A stretch of 14,358 nucleotides of DNA from assembly GCA_050741915.1 (NCBI GenBank), contig JBOGEX010000078.1, positions 1-14,358 of the forward strand, given 5' to 3'. This document shows positions 8,211 to 14,358 of the stretch, piece by piece. A program made the translations under genes and the position numbers. Source of the stretch: JACCTH01 sp050741915 (GTDB lineage: Bacteria; Actinomycetota; Acidimicrobiia; Spongiisociales; ZC4RG35). The notes beneath the pieces were generated by a model. The model ran no database searches, was not told the origin of the DNA, and saw nothing but the letters and a program-made list of their open reading frames with translations. Position 1 is the stretch's first letter, and each line of letters begins with the position of its first letter.

Positions 8211-9938
8211 TCACGGCCTCCATGGGACCGGGGTGGCGAGATCTCGACCCACGGTCAGAAATTGATTGGCCTCGACCCGCCACCACCTACTGGTTTCCCC
8301 GTCGGGCCATATCACCCGGAGCCTGGCCGACGAAGCCTCTCCCAGGCCGAAGTGGATCCACCCGAGCTGTCCGCCGGCATGACCGCCGCCGATCGTCAAC
8401 TCGCGGCTCGTGACACGGCCACCAAGATCGAGTTCCAGCCATGAGCCAACGGCGTTGCGATTGGCTGCGGGCTGCTGCACATCCAGCTGCAGCCAGTTGC
8501 CTTGCGACCCCAGGTTTCGCCGGAGCTCGACGTTTTTCCGACGGTTGACCTCCACCAGATCAAGCATCCCATCGAGGTTCAAGTCGACAACGGCTCCTCC
8601 CCGAGCGCGGGCGAAGTTCACCAATCCCGCTGCGATCGCTCCCTCGGTGAAGGTTCCGTCGGGGGTGCCCATCAGGAGATTGCTCGGATCGCGGGCGGCG
8701 TAACCGGTCTGGGCCTCGACGTTGCCCTTGGCGATGTACAGATCCATGAAGGTGTCGTTGTTGACGTCTTCGAACTCGGCATGCCAGGCGGTGGAGGGCA
8801 GAGCCTCGTCTCCGACAAATGGTCGGTGAGCCGTCGCCCCCCTCTCGAAGGCGATGTCGCCGTAGGTCGGGGCGGAGCCGTCGGCCACCAGGGTCTGGAG
8901 CTTGTTGTCCCCCTGGCTGGTGAGGAAGATCTCCGGAAGACCGTCACCGGTCAAGTCCTGACTGGCGATTCCCATTCCCCAGATCTGCATCCGCTGCCAA
9001 CCATCGGTCGAGCCGTAAAGCCGGGGAGTATTCCCGCCCTCAATACGCCACAACTGTTCTTGGCCCTCGCGGTAGTAGTGGCGGTCGTTGGTCATTCTTA
9101 GGTCGACTCGTCCCGAACGATCCCAGTCACTGAAGAGGATCGATAGCGTGCACCAGCCCGGGGAGAGCGTCGTTGGTGGTCCGTAGGTTTGCCCGACGGG
9201 TCGAAAGAGGTAGTGATCGGAGCACTCGCCGGTCTGCTGCCCATCGGGGGTCAAGTAATTGCCGAAGGCCATCGTGGGAAGATCGGAATCGTCGTCCCAC
9301 CTCGCACTGAAGGCCGGCGTCCATTCGTTCCCGCCATCGATATTCCAGATTTCGTTCGCTCGTTCGAACTGACAGTTCGAACGTCCCCGCAGCATCACGT
9401 TCTCCCCGTAACGAAGCACGGCCAGATCGGTGAATCCGTCGCTATCGACGTCGAGCGGGTACGCCCCGAGGACATCGGACAAAGCAGTGGCGTGCTCTGC
9501 CACCCGTTCGAAAGAAAGGGCGCCGCCGGTTGAGCTCTCGTTGCGGAACAGGGCGGCGCTGTTCACGCCCCCGGCGAAATAGAGATCAGGCAATCTGTCC
9601 TGGTTGCAATCAAACACCGCCACTCCACCTCCGACGAAGAAGTTGAACTCGCCGTCGTAACGATGGTCGACGCTTGCGGGGGAGGACTCCTCGACGAATC
9701 GAGGTGGCGGCATCGACTCCGTCGGGACCGATGGGGATAAGACCCTGGCCCCCACCCAGATCAGTCCGGCCACAACCGGAGCTCCCACCGCGATTCCAGC
9801 CGCCAGCCAGAGAGCCCCGGCCCCTCGCTCTCTATCCTTTCCCGCCTTGGCCAGTCCTTCACCGGTGCGATGGGGTGTGCTCGGGGTCGCCGATATCGCG
9901 GTGCGCAAGGTGATTCCGGCCATGAAGGGATCTGCCAT
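8211..9938 (-). CDS. Membrane-anchored FG-GAP/VCBS and ASPIC-UnbV (CRTAC1-like) protein
   Basis: This is a predicted protein of up to 575 residues. One N-terminal hydrophobic segment (about 43-67), preceded by KAGKDRER, should anchor it with the rest outside the cytoplasm. The exposed part has six Asp-rich calcium-type loops of FG-GAP repeats: DCNQDRLPDL (110), DVDSDGFTDL (163), DWDRSGRVDL (271), DLTGDGLPEI (328), DVNNDTFMDL (391) and DLNLDGMLDL (452), suggesting a beta-propeller. The end (about 475-563: NWLQLDVQ, GSWLELDLGGR, IHFGLGEA, RVIWPDGE) is the ASPIC/UnbV domain found in CRTAC1-like proteins and in enediyne-cluster UnbV. The start is unclear: ATG 9938, ATG 9923 and TTG 9908 all lie within the divergent oxidoreductase gene, while a CTG at 9854 would leave a neat anchor. 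It is followed one base later by the M24-like gene. Biochemical role unknown. Confidence 0.85.
   Translation of the reverse strand: MADPFMAGITLRTAISATPSTPHRTGEGLAKAGKDRERGAGALWLAAGIAVGAPVVAGLIWVGARVLSPSVPTESMPPPRFVEESSPASVDHRYDGEFNFFVGGGVAVFDCNQDRLPDLYFAGGVNSAALFRNESSTGGALSFERVAEHATALSDVLGAYPLDVDSDGFTDLAVLRYGENVMLRGRSNCQFERANEIWNIDGGNEWTPAFSARWDDDSDLPTMAFGNYLTPDGQQTGECSDHYLFRPVGQTYGPPTTLSPGWCTLSILFSDWDRSGRVDLRMTNDRHYYREGQEQLWRIEGGNTPRLYGSTDGWQRMQIWGMGIASQDLTGDGLPEIFLTSQGDNKLQTLVADGSAPTYGDIAFERGATAHRPFVGDEALPSTAWHAEFEDVNNDTFMDLYIAKGNVEAQTGYAARDPSNLLMGTPDGTFTEGAIAAGLVNFARARGGAVVDLNLDGMLDLVEVNRRKNVELRRNLGSQGNWLQLDVQQPAANRNAVGSWLELDLGGRVTSRELTIGGGHAGGQLGWIHFGLGEASSARLRVIWPDGETSRWWRVEANQFLTVGRDLATPVPWRP
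8217..8221 (-). promoter_or_regulatory. Ribosome binding site of the M24-like gene
   Basis: GGAGG on the minus strand, seven bases before the ATG at 8209. It lies inside the last codons of the upstream UnbV-like gene and supports that start despite the one-base intergenic gap. Confidence 0.7.
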
Positions 9939-10842
9939 GAGCCTGGTCGAGGCTATCGCCTCCCGAGCTCAGTCGAAGGCGGCCGCGGCCGCGGATGAGC
10001 TGGAAATCCCGCGGGCTTACGGCTCCTACGAGGGGCTGCTAGAAGACGATGGAATTGAAGCGGTATACATCCCTCTTCCCAACCACCTTCATCTCCAGTG
10101 GACGGTCGCTGCCGCGGCCGCCGGAAAACACGTCTTGTGCGAGAAGCCCTTGGCACTGTCCAGCTCCGATGCGCGTCAGATGCTCGAAGCGAGCAACCGG
10201 GCCGGAGTGCTTTTGATGGAGGCGTTCATGTACCGCCTCCATCCGCTGTGGCAAGAGGTTCGACGCCTGGTCGAAAGCGGCACGATCGGTGACCTTGTTG
10301 CCTTCCAGTCTTTCTTCAGCTATCGCAACCTCGATCCCGCCGACATTCGCAACCAGTTAGAAGCCGGTGGAGGCGCCCTGCTGGACATCGGGTGCTACCC
10401 CGTCAACGCCGCCCGGATGCTCTTCGGCTCCGAACCGAAGGAGGTCAAGGCGATGATCCGCCGTCATCCCGATTTTGGGACCGATCTTCTCACCTCGGCG
10501 ATGCTCGACTTCGGAGGCCGCCACGCCACTTTCACCGTCTCCACGGTCCTCGAGCCGGATCAGCGGGTTCACCTCGTGGGAACCGAGGGGCGCCTCATGG
10601 TCGAGATTCCCTTCAACATCCCTCCCGATCGGCCCAACCGCATTTTGGTCTTTGCGGGCGGGGATCCACCGGTGAATCCCGGCGTCAGTGTCCTCGAGGT
10701 CGCCGCGGGCGACCAATACGGCCTGCAGGCCGATGCCTTCTCACGGGCTGTTCGCAACGGCGGACCGGTTCCTACCGATCCGGCCGACGCCGTGGCAAAT
10801 CTGGCGGTTATTGAACGGATTCTCGAGAACGCCTCTCGCTAG
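9865..10842 (+). CDS. Gfo/Idh/MocA oxidoreductase, aldose (xylose) dehydrogenase-like
   Basis: This is a predicted 325-residue NAD(P)-dependent dehydrogenase. It opens with the Rossmann motif WGVLGVADIAVRKVIPA, followed by YIPLPNHLHLQWTVAAAAAGKHVLCEKPLAL, which holds the family EKP with its Lys. The segments LLMEAFMYRLHPLW and GGGALLDIGCYPVNAARMLFG are characteristic of the D-xylose 1-dehydrogenase/dihydrodiol dehydrogenase/glucose-fructose oxidoreductase branch. I chose the GTG at 9865 because the protein then begins directly at the first beta strand; a TTG at 9847 is an alternative. Neither has a visible Shine-Dalgarno sequence. The 5' end overlaps the divergent UnbV-like gene. Downstream lies a XylF-like sugar uptake system, so oxidation of the imported aldose at C1 is a reasonable inference. 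Confidence 0.87.
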   Translation: MRWGVLGVADIAVRKVIPAMKGSAMSLVEAIASRAQSKAAAAADELEIPRAYGSYEGLLEDDGIEAVYIPLPNHLHLQWTVAAAAAGKHVLCEKPLALSSSDARQMLEASNRAGVLLMEAFMYRLHPLWQEVRRLVESGTIGDLVAFQSFFSYRNLDPADIRNQLEAGGGALLDIGCYPVNAARMLFGSEPKEVKAMIRRHPDFGTDLLTSAMLDFGGRHATFTVSTVLEPDQRVHLVGTEGRLMVEIPFNIPPDRPNRILVFAGGDPPVNPGVSVLEVAAGDQYGLQADAFSRAVRNGGPVPTDPADAVANLAVIERILENASR

Positions 10843-10850
10843 TGTTCGTC

Positions 10851-10871
10851 GGTCCTGCATTCCGCAGGACC
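10851..10871 (+). promoter_or_regulatory. Hairpin before the sugar-binding protein gene
   Basis: GGTCCTGC-ATTCC-GCAGGACC is a perfect 8-bp inverted repeat with a 5-nt loop. It lies 9 bp after the dehydrogenase stop codon and 26 bp before the next ATG. No T-run follows (TCTAAATC), so it is a weak terminator at best. It may protect the downstream mRNA end or be a regulator operator. Confidence 0.6.
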
Positions 10872-10888
10872 TCTAAATCGGAACAGCA

Positions 10889-10896
10889 GGGAGGAG
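10889..10896 (+). promoter_or_regulatory. Strong ribosome binding site
   Basis: GGGAGGAG precedes two nearby ATG codons, at 10898 and 10904. GGAGG ends 3 nt before the first and 9 nt before the second, so the second may be the true start, removing two residues. Confidence 0.75.
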
Positions 10897-10897
10897 C

Positions 10898-12046
10898 ATG
10901 AAAATGTTCAAACGCCGCAACTTTTCGCTGCTGGTGAGTGTGGCATTGTTGATCGCCGCCTGCGGAGGTGGCGATGCCGCCACCACTACCGCCGGCGATG
11001 TCACCGAGACCACCGCCGCCGCACCAGCTACCAGCGCGGCCGGAGCAGCTACCACCTCACCGCCGGGCGACGACGACGAGGTCATCGTTGGGGTCTCCTG
11101 GAACAACTACAACGAGGAACGATGGGCCAAGTCGGACGAGCCCAACATCGTCGCCGCTCTCGAGCAGGTGGTGGCGACGTACATCTCGGCTGACGCCGGA
11201 TCGTCGGCCGAGCAACAGTTGGCCGACGTCGAGAACCTGATAGCTCAGGGAGCGGACGTGCTGATCATCCTCGCCCAGGACGGAGAAGCGATCCTGCCGG
11301 CGGTCGCCAGCGCTCTCGAACAGGGGATACCGGTAATTGCCTACGACCGGCTGATCGAAAACCCGGGCGTCCTCTACATCACCTTCGACAACGTCGGTGT
11401 CGGACGGCTCCAGGCCGAAGTGATCTTCGGGCTGGTGCCCGAGGGCAACTACGCCATCATCAAGGGCAACCAGGCCGACGCCAACGCCGACTTCCTCCGC
11501 GAGGGATACACGCAGGTCATTGGTGATGCCGAGTCGTCAGGGACGATCAACGTGGCCTGCGAAACCTATACCGACAACTGGGACCCGGCCGTCGCTCAGA
11601 CCAACATGGAGCAGTGCCTGACCCAGGAGAACAACGCCATCGATGCGGTGCTGTCGGAGAACGACGGTATGGCTGGTGGCGTGGTCGCCGCCCTCGAGGC
11701 CCAAGGACTGGCGGGGACGGTGCCGGTTTCCGGTCAGGACGGTGACCTGGCCGCTCTCAACCGAGTTGCCCTTGGTACTCAGTCGGTGTCGGTCTGGAAG
11801 GACGCTCGCGAACTGGGCCGAGCTGCCGGTGAGGCTGCGATCCAGCTGGCGCAGGGCGTTGCCCCTGAGGATGTCGCCGGGGTCGTGCAATTTGACTCCC
11901 CGGGCGGCAACTCAATGACCTCGATCCTGCTCGAGCCAATCGCCATCACCCAGGACAATCTTGACGTGGTGGTTGACGCCGAGTGGATCACTATTGATGA
12001 GCTCTGCCAGGGTGTTGCTGCCGGAGTAGTGACAGTCTGCTCTTGA
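10898..12046 (+). CDS. xylF: XylF-like sugar ABC transporter substrate-binding lipoprotein
   Basis: This is a predicted 382-residue extracytoplasmic sugar-binding protein. The signal peptide KRRNFSLLVSVALLIAAC ends at a lipidated Cys (Cys22), followed by a roughly 35-residue Thr/Ala/Pro linker. The core is a type I periplasmic binding fold close to D-xylose-binding XylF: VGVSWNNYNEERWAK, NLIAQGADVLIILAQDGEAI, GIPVIAYDRLIENPGVLYITFDN, GNYAIIKGNQADANADFLREG, IDAVLSENDGMAGGVVAALEAQGL, and VSGQDGDLAALNRVALGTQSVSVWK. The Arg, Asp and Asn residues of these segments match those contacting xylose in the family. The length is slightly above XylF because of the linker. The start could be ATG 10904 by ribosome-site spacing. 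A hairpin after the gene probably limits read-through, so that the binding protein exceeds the permease. A pentose ligand is likely, but a related aldose is possible. Confidence 0.88.
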   Translation: MKMFKRRNFSLLVSVALLIAACGGGDAATTTAGDVTETTAAAPATSAAGAATTSPPGDDDEVIVGVSWNNYNEERWAKSDEPNIVAALEQVVATYISADAGSSAEQQLADVENLIAQGADVLIILAQDGEAILPAVASALEQGIPVIAYDRLIENPGVLYITFDNVGVGRLQAEVIFGLVPEGNYAIIKGNQADANADFLREGYTQVIGDAESSGTINVACETYTDNWDPAVAQTNMEQCLTQENNAIDAVLSENDGMAGGVVAALEAQGLAGTVPVSGQDGDLAALNRVALGTQSVSVWKDARELGRAAGEAAIQLAQGVAPEDVAGVVQFDSPGGNSMTSILLEPIAITQDNLDVVVDAEWITIDELCQGVAAGVVTVCS

Positions 12047-12062
12047 CCGTCCGTCCATAGGT

Positions 12063-12125
12063 TCAAGCGCCTCAAAACTCAAGCGCCGCGCTCATCTTCC
12101 GGTGGGCGCGGCGCTTAGTCTTGTT
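12063..12125 (+). terminator. Stable hairpin between binding protein and permease (partial terminator)
   Basis: AAGCGCCGCGC (12081-12091) and GCGCGGCGCTT (12106-12116) are perfect 11-bp arms around a 14-nt loop, followed by the moderately T-rich AGTCTTGTT. A second copy of the left-arm word, TCAAGCGCC, sits at 12063-12071 and 12079-12087, so the right arm could pair with either copy. Such elements commonly let part of the transcription stop after the binding-protein gene. The poor U-tract suggests incomplete termination. Confidence 0.7.
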
Positions 12126-12128
12126 ATG

Positions 12129-12137
12129 AGGAGGTGA
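12129..12137 (+). promoter_or_regulatory. Near-consensus ribosome binding site
   Basis: AGGAGGTGA is fully complementary to the 16S rRNA 3' end and lies just before the permease ATG at 12144. An out-of-frame ATG at 12137 would give only a few codons. Confidence 0.8.
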
Positions 12138-12143
12138 TGGTCG

Positions 12144-13451
12144 ATGACTGACGTTGTCGTTGGTGCTCCAGAACAAACAACGACGCCCCCTAAGCGCTCG
12201 ATCGGCTCTGTGCTGGGTGCCCTCGAGGTCGACACCCGCCTCCTGGGGATGGTGGGGGCGCTGGTCGTCATCTGGATCGGGTTCCACCTCCTCTCCGGCG
12301 GGACCTTTCTCAGTGCTCGCAACCTGTGGAATCTCTCCGTCCAAACGGCGGCGGTCGCCATCATGGCTACGGGGATGGTGCTGATCATCGTCTCCCGCAA
12401 CATCGACTTATCGGTGGGCTCGGTGCTGGCGACGGTGGGGATGGCGATGGCTCTCCTCCAGGCGGAGATCCTCCCCGACCTGATCGGTTTCGACCACTGG
12501 GCGACCTGGATTATCACCCTGGTGGCCGGCATCCTCCTCGGAGCCTTGATTGGGGGATTCCAGGGCTTCATCATCTCCTATGTCGGCGTGCCGTCTTTCA
12601 TCGTCACTCTGGGGGGCTTGTTGGTTTGGAGAGGGGTGGCCTGGGCCTTGGCCAGTGGTCGCACGATTGCCCCTATGGACTCCAACTTCCAGCTCCTCGG
12701 TGGCGGCTCACGGGGGAGGATCGGAGGACCGGCGAGCTGGGCAGTGGGGGCGATCGCCTGTCTGGGCATCGTCTTCTTCCTGGCGAGTGGTCGGCGGCAG
12801 CGGCGCAAGTTCGGGTTCCGGCTCCGTGCGGTGTGGGCCGAGGTCACGCTCGCTGCGGTTGGCTCGCTCATCGTGTTGGGAGCGGTGACGGTGATCAACA
12901 GTTATCCAATGCCCGAGGCATTGGCCGAGCGGTACGCAGCCGAGAGAGGGATCGACGTTCCTCCAGGCGGAATCGCCTTGGGCATCGCCAATCCGGTGCT
13001 GATCGCGATCGGCGTGGCCCTGGTGATGACGGTTATCGCTACCCAACGCCGCTTCGGACGCTACGTGTTTGCCATCGGCGGCAACCCCGAGGCAGCTGAG
13101 CTCGGGGGCATCAAGACCCGTTGGACCATTCTCAAGACCTTTGTCCTGATGGGGGTCCTGGTAGCGATCGGGGCGGCGGTACAGACCGCCCGTCTCAACG
13201 CGGCCACCAGTGGTTTGGGAACTCTTACAGAGCTTTATGTCATCGCCGCCGCAGTGATTGGCGGGACCTCGCTGGCGGGGGGCATTGGCACTATTTCCGG
13301 GGCCGTGCTGGGGGCGCTGGTCATGCAATCCCTGCAGTCGGGCATGGTGCTGATGGGAGTCGACGCCCCGCTGCAAGACATCGTGGTCGGGATCGTTCTC
13401 GTGATCGCGGTGGGGATCGATACGTTCTACCGGAAGCGGATGGCCCGATGA
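12144..13451 (+). CDS. xylH: XylH-like sugar ABC transporter permease
   Basis: This is a predicted 435-residue inner-membrane permease of the RbsC/XylH (BPD_transp_2) family. It is longer than RbsC, as expected for the XylH type, because of a central insert (about 235-285) carrying SYPMPEALAERYAAERGID. The N terminus is cytoplasmic and soluble (about 1-30). Hydrophobic segments follow, with the conserved NIDLSVGSVLA (86-96), YVGVPSFIVTLGGLLVWRG, FAIGGNPEAAELGGIKT (the loop expected to meet the ATPase) and AAVIGGTSLAGGIGTISGAVLGAL. A near-perfect ribosome binding site supports the start. The stop overlaps the ATPase start as ATGA. It pairs with the upstream XylF-like protein. Confidence 0.9.
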   Translation: MTDVVVGAPEQTTTPPKRSIGSVLGALEVDTRLLGMVGALVVIWIGFHLLSGGTFLSARNLWNLSVQTAAVAIMATGMVLIIVSRNIDLSVGSVLATVGMAMALLQAEILPDLIGFDHWATWIITLVAGILLGALIGGFQGFIISYVGVPSFIVTLGGLLVWRGVAWALASGRTIAPMDSNFQLLGGGSRGRIGGPASWAVGAIACLGIVFFLASGRRQRRKFGFRLRAVWAEVTLAAVGSLIVLGAVTVINSYPMPEALAERYAAERGIDVPPGGIALGIANPVLIAIGVALVMTVIATQRRFGRYVFAIGGNPEAAELGGIKTRWTILKTFVLMGVLVAIGAAVQTARLNAATSGLGTLTELYVIAAAVIGGTSLAGGIGTISGAVLGALVMQSLQSGMVLMGVDAPLQDIVVGIVLVIAVGIDTFYRKRMAR

Positions 13452-14230
13452 CCGATCGGACTCCGCTGGTGGAGCTGCGCGACATCCGGGTTGCCTTCGG
13501 CGGTGTCCATGCCGTCGATGGTGTTTCGGTCGACCTCTTTCCCGGTGAAGTCGTGGCGCTCGTGGGGGGCAACGGTGCCGGGAAGTCGACGTTGATCAAG
13601 ACTCTCTCGGGTGCCCATCCGGCCGACTCGGGGGAGATCCTGGTCGACGGCTCACCGGTGAGGATCACCTCTCCTATCGATGCCAAAGCTCTGGGGATCG
13701 AGACGATCTACCAGACCCTGGCCCTGGCGGACAACATCGACGCTCCCGGCAATGTCTTCTTGGGCCGAGAGCTGAGAAGCCGCTTCGGCTCCTTGGACGA
13801 TTCAGCGATGGAAGATGCCACCCGCAAGGTGATGGCGCGCTTGAATCCCAAGTTCCGCAACTTCAAGGCCGCGGTCCGTTCCCTCTCGGGCGGACAGCGT
13901 CAGTCGGTGGCGATTGGGAGGGCGGTCCACTTCAACGCCCGCATCCTGATCATGGATGAGCCCACGGCCGCGCTGGGCCCGGCGGAAACGGCTCAGGTGG
14001 GCGGGCTAATCCGTCAGCTCAAGGAAGAGGGCCTCGGTATCTTCTTGATCAGCCACGACATTCATGACGTCTTCGATCTCTCCGATCGGATCAGCGTCAT
14101 GCTCACCGGGAAGCTGGTGGGAACGGTCAAGAAGGACGAGGTCGCCAAGGACGACGTGCTTGGGATGATCATCATGGGAAAGCTCCCCGGCGAGGTCAGC
14201 CAATCAGAACTCGAGGAGCTCCACACCTAA
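13448..14230 (+). CDS. Sugar ABC transporter ATPase, single nucleotide-binding domain
   Basis: This is a predicted 260-residue ATPase that drives the permease. Walker A is GGNGAGKST (40-48), the Q-loop Gln is in IYQTLALADNID (Q89), the signature is LSGGQ (146-150), Walker B is ILIMDEP (166-172), the D-loop reads AALG, and the switch His is in LISHD (H203). E. coli XylG, RbsA and MglA have two fused ATPase domains of about 500 residues. This one has a single domain, like FrcA, and presumably acts as a homodimer. I chose the ATG at 13448 because it overlaps the permease stop by four bases and gives a normal N terminus (LVELRDIRVAFGGVHAVDGVS). The open frame continues upstream only as a shadow of the permease gene. 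Intact. Confidence 0.92.
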   Translation: MTDRTPLVELRDIRVAFGGVHAVDGVSVDLFPGEVVALVGGNGAGKSTLIKTLSGAHPADSGEILVDGSPVRITSPIDAKALGIETIYQTLALADNIDAPGNVFLGRELRSRFGSLDDSAMEDATRKVMARLNPKFRNFKAAVRSLSGGQRQSVAIGRAVHFNARILIMDEPTAALGPAETAQVGGLIRQLKEEGLGIFLISHDIHDVFDLSDRISVMLTGKLVGTVKKDEVAKDDVLGMIIMGKLPGEVSQSELEELHT

Positions 14231-14358
14231 CAGCGAACCCTGGGACGTAAATAGCCTTCGCCGCAGCGGCGCGGACCATGACTCGGGACTCGACAAAACG
14301 CCTCTGACCAGGGAAGATAGCGCTTGCTGGGTTGCCCTTTGGTCGCAGGAGTCAGAGC
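14231..14358. other. Right edge, no gene seen
   Basis: No supported coding start is visible. CGCCGC-A-GCGGCG (14259-14271) is a short GC dyad with no T-run, so it is not a convincing terminator. The stretch probably leads into the next gene outside the window. Confidence 0.4.

Noticed and set aside
13121..13447. N-terminal extension of the sugar ABC ATPase
   Set aside because: This part of the frame lies inside the permease gene, has an Arg/Gly-rich translation and no domain; the ATGA overlap at 13448 gives a normal ATPase start.
14302..14357. Inverted repeat CTCTGAC...GTCAGAG at the right edge
   Set aside because: Only 7 bp arms separated by about 42 bp, within what chance would produce; no adjoining feature supports it.

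Overview
The window is compact, high-GC bacterial DNA with GTG and TTG starts, stop/start overlaps, and lipoproteins whose lipidated Cys is followed by a Thr/Ala-rich linker. This looks like an actinobacterium (Actinomycetota), possibly of the Acidimicrobiia type. That placement is inferred from style, not from a marker gene. Eleven coding genes plus one regulator gene are supported; no RNA gene, CRISPR array, transposase or phage gene was seen.

Layout. Positions 1-326 hold no convincing gene but contain a striking AT-rich 43-bp palindrome (261-303) just before a DUF1801 gene (327-794, +). A PadR-family regulator (798-1310, -) converges on that gene and diverges from a tightly overlapped five-gene run on the + strand (1361-6680). 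This run is modA-modB-modC (molybdate ABC importer), an NqrB/RnfD/UnbU-like integral membrane protein with an added C-terminal domain, and a Gfo/Idh/MocA oxidoreductase. The short gap between padR and modA carries three overlapping TAGTC/GACTA half-sites, a likely operator.

A convergent gap (6681-6835) with degenerate ~29-bp tandem repeats separates that run from a two-gene minus-strand operon. The operon encodes a membrane-anchored FG-GAP/ASPIC-UnbV protein (8211-9938) followed one base later by an M24-fold (creatinase/prolidase-like) protein that appears to lack the usual metal-binding Asp pair (6836-8209). The UnbV-like gene overlaps head-to-head with a second Gfo/Idh/MocA gene (about 9865-10842, +), which resembles D-xylose 1-dehydrogenase and dihydrodiol dehydrogenase.

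That gene is followed by a XylF-like periplasmic sugar-binding lipoprotein (10898-12046), a XylH-like permease (12144-13451) and a single-domain sugar ABC ATPase (13448-14230). A strong GC-rich hairpin separates the binding protein from the permease. Together these form an aldose (probably pentose) import system with an adjacent sugar dehydrogenase.

The most interesting combination is an UnbU-like (NqrB/RnfD-type) membrane protein and an UnbV-like (FG-GAP + ASPIC) protein about 2.7 kb apart. This pair is best known from enediyne clusters, but no polyketide synthase is visible here. One member is fused into a molybdate-uptake operon, and the other is coupled to an apparently inactive M24 protein.
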